5,230 bases of DNA, taken from the NCBI GenBank assembly GCA_024643485.1, contig JAHEMU010000225.1, forward strand, positions 1-5,230. Reading direction: 5' to 3'. Shown here piece by piece: positions 1-5,230 of this stretch. Origin of the DNA: Cytophagales bacterium (lineage in GTDB: Bacteria; Bacteroidota; Bacteroidia; Cytophagales; Cyclobacteriaceae). Both the position numbers and the translations under genes were made by a program. The notes under the pieces are model-generated. The model made no database searches. It worked only from the letters and a program-made list of their open reading frames with translations, and had not been told where the DNA came from. Position 1 is the stretch's first letter; each line of letters opens with the position of its first letter.

Positions 1-501
1 TATGATTTCCGAAATATAGACGATGTGAATTTATTTGGTTTAAATATGGACGATGAAAATAGCTATGATGATTTTTCAGCTATTGAGATTCATATACCCA
101 AAGGAAAAGTAGTTTCTTTGAAAATAAGAGCACGTGACGTTTTACATAGTGTATTTCTTCCTCACTTTCGTTTGAAAATGGATGCTGTTCCAGGTATGGT
201 TACAACATTTAAATTCGAAGCGACGAAAACGACGGCGGAAATGAGACAGGAATTAAATAATCCTGATTTTAACTATGAGCTAGCTTGTACCGAAATTTGT
301 GGGCGTGGACACTTCTCTATGAGGAAAATAGTAGTAGTTGACGAATTAGAAGACTACGAAAAATGGAAAGCATCACAAAAAGCTTGGTTAAAAAATAATC
401 CTGATCAGTTATCAAAAGTCCCTGCAAATCTGCGCGAAGCCGCAATGATTAAATCGGGCTTAACGAAGGAAGAAGTTCAAAATTTAGAAGCATCATTATA
501 A
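1..501 (+). CDS. coxB: Cytochrome c oxidase subunit II, CuA domain (5' truncated)
   Basis: This is the C-terminal part of subunit II, which takes electrons from cytochrome c through a binuclear CuA centre on the periplasmic face. The frame is open from the first base, giving 166 visible residues; the N-terminal signal and two membrane helices lie upstream of the window, so the GTG at 25 is not the true start. Seen directly: His49 in DVLHS, then C96-x3-C100-x3-H104-x2-M107 (CTEICGRGHFSM), the full CuA ligand set, with Glu98 as the expected backbone-carbonyl ligand. His49 to Cys96 is 47 residues, against 35 in the Paracoccus protein as I recall it, so there is an insertion of about 12 (around EMRQELNNPDFNYE). 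The 59 residues after Met107 form a charged, probably helical tail with no CxxCH, so no cytochrome c is fused there. The stop lies 13 bases before coxA. The family call is secure; the tail's role is unknown. Confidence 0.96.
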   Translation, partial: YDFRNIDDVNLFGLNMDDENSYDDFSAIEIHIPKGKVVSLKIRARDVLHSVFLPHFRLKMDAVPGMVTTFKFEATKTTAEMRQELNNPDFNYELACTEICGRGHFSMRKIVVVDELEDYEKWKASQKAWLKNNPDQLSKVPANLREAAMIKSGLTKEEVQNLEASL

Positions 502-514
502 GTTGAAATAAATT

Positions 515-2374
515 ATGTCGACAGCAGAAGCAAAAATAGCAGAAGAAGTAGGACATGATGAGCACCACGAGCATCATGGTAACTTCTTTACTAATTATAT
601 TTTCAGTACCGACCATAAGGTAATTGCCAAACAATTCCTTATTACAGGTATTTTTTGGGCCATGATAGGAGGTGCGCTATCTGTCATTTTTAGAATGCAG
701 TTAGGGTTTCCTGAAAGCAGCTTAAGCTGGTTAAAACCTATTTTGGGCCAATGGATAACCGCCGAAGGAAAATTAGACCCTGAGTTTTATCTTGCACTGG
801 TTACTATGCACGGTACTATCATGGTATTCTTTGTGTTAACCGCGGGTTTATCTGGAACATTTTCTAATTTCTTGATTCCATTGCAAATTGGTGCACGTGA
901 TATGGCATCTGGATTTATGAATATGCTCTCTTACTGGTTCTTTTTTGCATCCAGTGTAATCATGTTTATATCTTTATTTATCGAAACAGGTCCTGCTTCT
1001 GGTGGATGGGTAATTTATCCTCCGCTTAGTGCTCTTCCTCAAGCGATGAATGGTTCTGGATTAGGAATGAGTATGTGGTTGGTTGCAATGGCTTTGTTTA
1101 TTGTGTCAACTCTATTAGGAGGTATTAACTATATTACAACGGTAATAAATTTAAGAACCAAAGGTTTATCATTCTCAAAGTTACCTCTAACTATTTGGGC
1201 GTTCTTTTTGACTGCTGTTATTGGTTTATTATCATTCCCTGTATTATTCAGTGCGGCTCTTTTATTAATCATGGATAGAAATTTTGGAACTTCGTTCTTC
1301 CTATCCGACATTTATATTAATGGAGAAGCTTTACCAAACCAAGGTGGTAGCCCTGTTTTATTCCAACACTTATTCTGGTTCTTGGGTCACCCAGAGGTTT
1401 ATATAGTTTTACTCCCAGCATTGGGTATAACTTCTGAGGTAATTAGTACTAATGCAAGAAAACCTATTTTTGGTTATATGGCCATGGTGGGATCAATGAT
1501 TGTAATTGGTTTCTTATCGTTTATCGTTTGGGCGCATCATATGTTCGTAACGGGTATGAATCCTTTCTTAGGTTCAGTATTTACCCTTCTTACTTTGATT
1601 ATTGCAGTACCATCAGCTATAAAGGTATTCAACTATATAACCACGTTGTGGGGAGCGAATATTAAATTAACTCCTGCAATGTTGTTTAGTATCGGCTTAG
1701 TTTCGTTCTTTATTTCTGGAGGATTAACAGGTATTTTCCTAGGAAACTCTCCAGTAGATATTCAACTACACGACACTTATTTCGTTGTAGCTCACTTCCA
1801 TCTAGTAATGGGTAGTGCATCGTTCTTTGGAATGTTGGCGGGTGTTTACCATTGGTTCCCTAAAATGTTCGGTAGAATGATGAATGCTAAATTAGGATAT
1901 ATTCATTTCTGGTTAACATTCACTGGGGTATATTTGGTGTTTTTCCCATTACATTATATCGGTATTGCAGGTTTCCCTAGAAGATATTATTCATTTACAA
2001 ACTTCAATGCATTCAATGATTTTGCTGACTTGAATATGTTTGTAAGTGTTGCCGCTATTATCACTTTTGTGGCACAATTTATATTTGTATTTAATTTCTT
2101 CTATAGTATCTGGAAAGGTAAATTGGCACCTGCTAATCCTTGGGGATCAAATACGTTAGAGTGGACAACTCCTCGTTTCCCAGGTCATGGAAACTGGCCA
2201 GGTGAAATCCCTACCGTTTACAGATGGCCTTACGATTATAGTAAGCCTGGTGCAAAAGAAGACTTTATACCGCAACATATTCCATATTCTGAAACTCCAG
2301 AATCTAACACTCCAGAAGAGAATGAAAAGATTAAATTGGAATCAGGAAACGGGGATATTGAAATAAAGGCATAA
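515..2374 (+). CDS. coxA: Cytochrome c oxidase subunit I (A1-type heme-copper oxidase)
   Basis: This is the catalytic subunit, 619 residues with about 12 membrane helices; it reduces O2 to water at heme a3-CuB and pumps protons. All ligands are visible: His99 and His429 for heme a, His427 for heme a3, and His292, His341 and His342 for CuB, with Tyr296 in GHPEVYI as the cross-linking tyrosine. Glu294 of the same motif, Asp129 (GARDMA), Asn118 and Asn136 mark a D channel. Lys370 (PSAIK) and Ser307 mark a K channel, with Ser367 where Paracoccus has Thr351. Arg489-Arg490 (heme propionates) and His419-Asp420 (Mg site) are kept. Numbering by homology is from memory of the Paracoccus enzyme. The N-terminus holds five histidines within residues 14-21, before the conserved STDHK segment. 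A hydrophilic tail of about 80 residues follows the last helix. ATG 515 is the obvious start, 13 bases after the coxB stop; no strong ribosome-binding site is seen. Confidence 0.98.
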   Translation: MSTAEAKIAEEVGHDEHHEHHGNFFTNYIFSTDHKVIAKQFLITGIFWAMIGGALSVIFRMQLGFPESSLSWLKPILGQWITAEGKLDPEFYLALVTMHGTIMVFFVLTAGLSGTFSNFLIPLQIGARDMASGFMNMLSYWFFFASSVIMFISLFIETGPASGGWVIYPPLSALPQAMNGSGLGMSMWLVAMALFIVSTLLGGINYITTVINLRTKGLSFSKLPLTIWAFFLTAVIGLLSFPVLFSAALLLIMDRNFGTSFFLSDIYINGEALPNQGGSPVLFQHLFWFLGHPEVYIVLLPALGITSEVISTNARKPIFGYMAMVGSMIVIGFLSFIVWAHHMFVTGMNPFLGSVFTLLTLIIAVPSAIKVFNYITTLWGANIKLTPAMLFSIGLVSFFISGGLTGIFLGNSPVDIQLHDTYFVVAHFHLVMGSASFFGMLAGVYHWFPKMFGRMMNAKLGYIHFWLTFTGVYLVFFPLHYIGIAGFPRRYYSFTNFNAFNDFADLNMFVSVAAIITFVAQFIFVFNFFYSIWKGKLAPANPWGSNTLEWTTPRFPGHGNWPGEIPTVYRWPYDYSKPGAKEDFIPQHIPYSETPESNTPEENEKIKLESGNGDIEIKA

Positions 2375-2382
2375 TTTATAAT

Positions 2383-2394
2383 TAGCATATTTTG
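2383..2394 (+). promoter_or_regulatory. Non-ATG initiation region of ctaB
   Basis: The in-frame TAG at 2383-2385 sets the 5' limit of the ctaB frame, leaving only CAT, ATT and TTG before ATA-AAT. TTG at 2392 is the only common bacterial start codon in the short coxA-ctaB gap. No Shine-Dalgarno-like purine run precedes it; the region is AT-rich, as is usual for Bacteroidota leaders. Translation may depend partly on ribosomes finishing coxA 17 bases upstream, which is an inference. Confidence 0.6.
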
Positions 2395-3279
2395 ATAAAT
2401 ACAGTAACACATACGCATTTGACTACCTCTGAAAGAGTTAGGGCTTATATGGAATTAATGAAATTCCGTTTGAGTTTCCTAGTCGCTTTTTCATGTGCCT
2501 TTGGCTATGTGTTGGGGGCGAATAATTACCAATTAAGCAGCATGTTTCTTGTCGCTTTAGGTGGTTTCTTAGTGTCTGGTGGCGGAATTATCATTAATCA
2601 AATTCTTGAAAAAGATATTGATAAATTGATGACACGTACACAAAATAGACCGTTGCCTACTTATCGTGTATCTATCAATGAAGCAATTGTCTTATGCATC
2701 GTGGTATCATCCTTAGGATTGGGGATATTATACTTGGTTAGTAATGGCTTAACAGTGTTACTTTCTTTTGTGTCTTTAATCCTTTATGGTTTTGTTTATA
2801 CACCGTTGAAGAGAGTGGGACCAATTGCAGTGTTTGTAGGTGCAATCCCCGGTGCGCTTCCTCCGTTATTAGGTTGGTTGGCGGCTACTGGATCTATTAC
2901 TCATGAAGCGGTTATTATATTTGGAATTCAGTTTATTTGGCAATTCCCGCATTTTTGGGCTATTGCTTGGTTAGCATTTGATGACTATAAAAAGGCTGGA
3001 ATTAAATTATTGCCATCTTCTGGTGAGAAGAATTTTCAAACAGCAGTACAAATCATGATTTATACTTTGTTCTTAATACCGATGGGATTACTTCCTGCGA
3101 AATTTGGTACTACTGGTATTGATTCTGCTATAATAGCTACTGTTTGTGGTGTGATATTTTTGGGAATGACCTTTAGTTTAATGGCGACGAAGAGTATGAG
3201 TGCTGCAAAGCGAATCATGTTTAGTTCGTTTTTTTACTTACCAATAGTTCAAATTGCCTTTTTAATGGATAAAATATAA
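2392..3279 (+). CDS. ctaB: Protoheme IX farnesyltransferase (heme O synthase), TTG start
   Basis: This UbiA-family membrane prenyltransferase (also called CyoE or COX10) adds a farnesyl group to heme b to make heme O, the precursor of the heme A needed by subunit I. The protein is 295 residues with eight or nine predicted membrane helices. The first prenyl-diphosphate/Mg motif is N69-QILEKDIDKLM-T-R82-T, followed by NRPLP; Glu73 stands where many homologues have Asp. The second motif is Asp197-Asp198-Tyr199 with A202-G203 (FDDYKKAG), after FPHFWAIAW. A YTPLKRVGP loop near residues 136-144 and the G-x-PGALPPLLGW stretch (150-162) are also typical. The frame has a stop at 2383-2385 and no ATG until 2449. 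Starting at that ATG would remove the conserved segment before helix 1, so TTG 2392, 17 bases after the coxA stop, is the best start. The last base of its stop is the first base of the next gene's ATG. Confidence 0.95.
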   Translation: MINTVTHTHLTTSERVRAYMELMKFRLSFLVAFSCAFGYVLGANNYQLSSMFLVALGGFLVSGGGIIINQILEKDIDKLMTRTQNRPLPTYRVSINEAIVLCIVVSSLGLGILYLVSNGLTVLLSFVSLILYGFVYTPLKRVGPIAVFVGAIPGALPPLLGWLAATGSITHEAVIIFGIQFIWQFPHFWAIAWLAFDDYKKAGIKLLPSSGEKNFQTAVQIMIYTLFLIPMGLLPAKFGTTGIDSAIIATVCGVIFLGMTFSLMATKSMSAAKRIMFSSFFYLPIVQIAFLMDKI

Positions 3280-3281
3280 TG
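3277..3281 (+). promoter_or_regulatory. Overlapping stop/start junction ctaB-subunit III
   Basis: The sequence TAATG joins the ctaB stop (TAA, 3277-3279) to the start of the next gene (ATG, 3279-3281). Such one-base overlaps usually mean that the terminating ribosome re-initiates. Here that would link production of the heme O enzyme to an oxidase subunit. The overlap is seen directly; the coupling is inferred. Confidence 0.75.
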
Positions 3282-3866
3282 GCAGAGAGTTTTAAAATTG
3301 TAGAAAATCCGGAAAAGCCGCTATCAATGCATCCTAAGAAGTTTGCCTTGTGGTTGTTTTTGGTAACGATAGTTATGATTTTCGCCTCTTTAACCAGTGC
3401 TTATTTAGTTAAAAAAGGCGATGGAAATTGGAGGACAGTGGATTTGCCTTCTCTATTTTGGGTTACATCCGGTATAATTGTAGTTAGTAGTGCTGTTTTA
3501 CACATTGCTTACAGGGCAGCAAAAAAGGACTTAATCGAAAATGTGAAGTGGGGTTTATTAATCACACTTGTTTTGGGAATAGCTTTTACTGTCGGCCAGT
3601 TTTATAGCTGGGGACAATTAATTGATAATAATATTTACTTAGTTGGAGGTAATCCTTCTGAGTCTTTTGTTTATTTACTTTCTGGGTTTCATTTACTTCA
3701 TGTTGTTGGAGGTTTGATTTTTGGAATTGTTGTTACCGTAAATGCATTTAAGTATAAAGTGCATTCAAAATCTACCACGCAAATTGAAATGTTCGCTACA
3801 TACTGGCATTTCGTAGGAGCTTTGTGGATCTATTTATTTGTATTTTTAATGTTGAACCATCAATAA
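3279..3866 (+). CDS. Short cytochrome c oxidase subunit III-family protein (first copy)
   Basis: This is a 195-residue membrane protein of the heme-copper oxidase subunit III family, with five predicted helices at about 21-43, 56-80, 90-112, 128-155 and 171-192. It carries the family signatures FHLLHVVGG (137-145) and YWHFVGALWIYLF (175-187). It lacks acidic residues seen in the next gene: the helix 1 site reads LVTIVM rather than LVSDAF, the helix 3 site GQFYSW rather than CQAWEW, and the last helix has Gly180 where the neighbour has Asp242. A structural role in the oxidase membrane domain is likely; subunit III is known to stabilise subunit I and shape proton uptake. Its ATG overlaps the ctaB stop by one base (TAATG), implying translational coupling, and the next gene begins 8 bases after its stop. 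The family call is firm; which copy is the true structural III cannot be settled here. Confidence 0.9.
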   Translation: MAESFKIVENPEKPLSMHPKKFALWLFLVTIVMIFASLTSAYLVKKGDGNWRTVDLPSLFWVTSGIIVVSSAVLHIAYRAAKKDLIENVKWGLLITLVLGIAFTVGQFYSWGQLIDNNIYLVGGNPSESFVYLLSGFHLLHVVGGLIFGIVVTVNAFKYKVHSKSTTQIEMFATYWHFVGALWIYLFVFLMLNHQ

Positions 3867-3874
3867 ATTAGCAA

Positions 3875-4642
3875 ATGGCAAATTCTGCTGCAAGCGTAGT
3901 TAAAAATTTATGGAATGGGGGAGTAGAACCCATGAAGGCGAGCTATGGAAAACTGATGATGTGGTTTTTCCTAGTTTCGGATGCTTTTACCTTTTCCGGT
4001 CTATTGGTAGCCTATGGTATGGTGCGGTCTGCGCATACTGCCTATTCAGGAGCTCCAAAGGATTTTGTATTTTCAAGTGAATACTGGCCTATTCCGGAAA
4101 AAGTATTTGAAGCCGTTCCGTTTCTTCATGGAATTTCATTACCTCTCGTTTTCGTAGGTATCATGACCTTTATTTTGATCTTGTCGTCAGTGACTATGGT
4201 GTTAGCCGTAGAAGCCGGACACAGAAGAGATAAGAAATCGGTTGAAAAATGGATGCTTTGGACCATCGTTGGAGGTTTAACTTTCCTTGGCTGTCAAGCT
4301 TGGGAGTGGACACACTTTATCGTTGGAACGGAAGAAGGTACCATAATTGGAAGAGCTTTTATTGACGGCGAGTGGGTCGAAGGTTTCAAAATGATTGGAG
4401 CTAATTTGACCTATAACCAATACGGTCCTCCAGATTTCGCTGCATTCTTCTTCTTTATAACAGGATTCCACGGGTTCCACGTTTTTAGTGGGGTGGTGTT
4501 TAACTTCCTTGTTTATTATAGAACTGTTACAGGAATGTATGAAAGACGTGGTCATTATGAAATGGTAGAAAAAGTAGGTCTTTACTGGCACTTTGTTGAC
4601 CTTGTTTGGGTCTTTGTATTTACCTTCTTTTACCTTGTTTAA
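3875..4642 (+). CDS. coxC: Cytochrome c oxidase subunit III (second, full-length copy)
   Basis: This 255-residue protein is a more canonical subunit III, with helices predicted near 27-49, 90-113, 127-149, 187-213 and 236-254. It has the signatures FLVSDAF (32-38, an acid in the position of the conserved helix glutamate), CQAWEW (140-145), FHGFHVFSG (198-206) and YWHFVDLVWVFVF (237-249). It differs from the preceding 195-residue copy by a longer N-terminus, a roughly 40-residue loop between helices 1 and 2 (50-89), and a hydrophilic stretch at 150-186 between helices 3 and 4. In the oxidase, subunit III packs on subunit I and protects it from turnover inactivation by keeping proton supply to the D channel, which is family knowledge. 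ATG 3875 lies 8 bases after the previous stop and subunit IV starts 13 bases downstream, so it sits inside the operon. A long reverse frame opposite its 3' half is a shadow. Confidence 0.95.
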   Translation: MANSAASVVKNLWNGGVEPMKASYGKLMMWFFLVSDAFTFSGLLVAYGMVRSAHTAYSGAPKDFVFSSEYWPIPEKVFEAVPFLHGISLPLVFVGIMTFILILSSVTMVLAVEAGHRRDKKSVEKWMLWTIVGGLTFLGCQAWEWTHFIVGTEEGTIIGRAFIDGEWVEGFKMIGANLTYNQYGPPDFAAFFFFITGFHGFHVFSGVVFNFLVYYRTVTGMYERRGHYEMVEKVGLYWHFVDLVWVFVFTFFYLV

Positions 4643-4655
4643 ATAAAGAAATAAA

Positions 4656-4997
4656 ATGGAAACTACTAATACACAACACACAACTGAAGTAATTCCTGCA
4701 GATAAGGAAAAAATCAAGCAAATAATAAAGGTTGCTGTAATTTTAGGTATTGTTACCGCATTGGAATTTGCCGTTGCGTTTTTAATGCCTCATGATATGC
4801 ATACGATTAAAGTAGCAATCTTCATTGGTATGACAATCGTTAAAGCTGGTTATATCGTCGGTGAATTTATGCACCTTTCTCATGAAGTAAAATCATTATT
4901 GTGGTCTATTATTTTGCCGATGGTTTTTATTCTTTGGTTGATTGTCGCTATGCTTTATGAAGGAAACTCTGTTCTTGAATCGAATATGGGATATTAA
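4656..4997 (+). CDS. coxD: Cytochrome c oxidase subunit IV-family membrane protein
   Basis: This small protein of 113 residues has a polar N-terminus (1-20), three predicted membrane helices (about 23-44, 50-70 and 80-100) and a short polar tail. This matches the prokaryotic subunit IV family (CoxD, CtaF and CyoD-like) in length and layout. The most telling segment is VKAGYIVGEFMHLSHE (62-77); MHL in this position after helix 2 is typical of the family. It is an accessory subunit thought to aid assembly and CuB-site formation in related oxidases; it binds no metal that I can see. It follows coxC by 13 bases, has an AT-rich leader (AAAGAAATAAA just before the ATG) and is the last gene of the operon, with the terminator starting 23 bases after its stop. 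The symbol follows common use for the four-subunit oxidases; alternative names exist. Confidence 0.9.
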   Translation: METTNTQHTTEVIPADKEKIKQIIKVAVILGIVTALEFAVAFLMPHDMHTIKVAIFIGMTIVKAGYIVGEFMHLSHEVKSLLWSIILPMVFILWLIVAMLYEGNSVLESNMGY

Positions 4998-5020
4998 TTG
5001 AGTATCTATCACTTATAATT

Positions 5021-5055
5021 AAAAAAGCCTGAAGATTTAATCTTCAGGCTTTTTT
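5021..5055. terminator. Bidirectional intrinsic terminator
   Basis: The hairpin has a 10 bp core, GCCTGAAGAT (5027-5036) paired with ATCTTCAGGC (5040-5049), around a TTA loop. It is flanked by six A (5021-5026) and six T (5050-5055), so the perfect palindrome extends to 16 bp per arm. On the plus strand the T tract follows the stem directly after coxD; read on the minus strand the A tract becomes a T tract in the same place. It can therefore end both the oxidase operon and the convergent minus-strand gene. The structure is seen directly; activity is inferred. Confidence 0.93.
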
Positions 5056-5125
5056 AATGTACGGTTCTTTTTTTTAAGGGTTTCTTTTTGAATTTGTAAC
5101 CCTATGTGCTTTTAGAATTTGTAGT
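5056..5125. other. Intergenic spacer between convergent genes
   Basis: This is about 70 bases of AT-rich DNA with an eight-T run (5068-5075) and a weak inverted repeat, AGGGTT (5077-5082) with AACCCT (5098-5103) around a 15-base loop. Read as minus-strand RNA that stem is followed by A residues, not U, so it is not a convincing terminator. I see no coding region, RNA gene or promoter here. Confidence 0.5.
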
Positions 5126-5230
5126 TTATTGTAATTTATAAGTGCCTGTTACGGCTTTTCTAATTAAATCGATTGGGATAACGGTAGCGGCAAATAACAG
5201 GATAATTACCCACTCTCTAACAGTTAGACC
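5126..5230 (-). CDS. C-terminal end of a membrane protein, possibly a cation P-type ATPase (partial)
   Basis: The minus strand is open from the window edge for 34 codons to TAA (complement of 5126-5128); the other two minus frames at this edge hit stops within four codons. The peptide begins GLTVREWVIILLFAATVIPI and continues with DLIRKAVTGTYKLQ: a polar start, one hydrophobic helix of about 15-17 residues, then a basic tail. This is how the last membrane helix of many transporters ends. The REW-x-hydrophobic-xIPIDLIRKA pattern resembles the C-terminus of calcium-type cation-transporting P-type ATPases, but this is recall on a very short piece and other membrane proteins could end this way. 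It is convergent with the oxidase operon and shares its terminator, so there is no reason to link its function to respiration. That it is coding is likely; the family is a guess. Confidence 0.6.
   Translation of the reverse strand, partial: GLTVREWVIILLFAATVIPIDLIRKAVTGTYKLQ

Noticed and set aside
25..27. GTG as the start of the first gene
   Set aside because: The frame is open to the window edge and the residues before it (YDFRNIDD) fit the subunit II domain, so the gene begins upstream.
449..634. A 61-codon hydrophobic minus-strand frame over the coxB-coxA junction
   Set aside because: The Cys/Phe-rich composition comes from the complement of the His- and Lys-rich coding sequence of coxA and the end of coxB; no independent support.
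1129..1311. A 60-codon minus-strand frame inside coxA
   Set aside because: It is antisense to a highly conserved membrane segment of subunit I, with no family resemblance or start signal.
2236..2418. A 60-codon minus-strand frame over the coxA-ctaB junction
   Set aside because: It is antisense to the polar tail of coxA and the start of ctaB, with no recognisable motif.
4277..4717. A 146-codon open frame on the minus strand opposite the 3' half of coxC and the start of coxD
   Set aside because: It lies entirely opposite well-supported genes, its translation shows no recognisable domain, and it would overlap the coxC-coxD junction. It is a shadow frame.
5077..5103. Second hairpin AGGGTT/AACCCT as a terminator for the minus-strand gene
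   Set aside because: It has only six base pairs and a 15-base loop, and is followed by A residues in the minus-strand transcript rather than a U run.
1..5230. CRISPR array, transposon ends, tRNA or defence genes
   Set aside because: No direct repeats with spacers, no inverted terminal repeats around a transposase, and no tRNA-like cloverleaf were seen; nearly all bases are explained by the oxidase operon.

Overview
This window is most of a terminal-oxidase operon from an AT-rich bacterium. The protein sequences point to the Bacteroidota (Cytophaga/Flavobacterium/Sphingobacterium-like). The evidence for that is the style of the CuA-domain subunit II, with extra residues between its first CuA histidine and its cysteine cluster; the His-rich N-terminus of subunit I; two adjacent subunit III genes; and weak or absent Shine-Dalgarno sequences. 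I cannot name a genus from the sequence alone.

Layout: six same-strand genes fill positions 1-4997 with gaps of 17 bases or less. They are the 3' part of coxB (subunit II, CuA domain), coxA (catalytic subunit I), ctaB (heme O synthase, read from a TTG start), a short subunit III-family gene, a second full-length subunit III gene, and a subunit IV-family gene. The operon ends at a strong, nearly symmetrical hairpin (5021-5055) with A and T tracts on its two sides, so it could terminate transcription from both directions. Beyond it lies about 70 bases of AT-rich spacer, then the last 34 codons of a convergent minus-strand gene for an integral membrane protein that runs out of the window.

How the genes work together: cytochrome c delivers electrons to CuA in subunit II. 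They pass to heme a and then to the heme a3-CuB site in subunit I, where O2 is reduced to water and protons are pumped. Subunit I keeps every metal ligand and the key residues of both the D and K proton channels, so it reads as an A1-type proton-pumping cytochrome c oxidase. CtaB makes heme O, the precursor of the heme A used by subunit I. The III and IV proteins are membrane subunits that stabilise the complex. Subunit II has no fused cytochrome c domain in its C-terminal part, so a separate cytochrome c donor is expected.

I see no undescribed system here: this is a core respiratory operon. The points worth a second look are modest. They are the strongly diverged pair of subunit III proteins, the insertion and long tail in subunit II, the TTG start of ctaB, and the operon ending directly after subunit IV.
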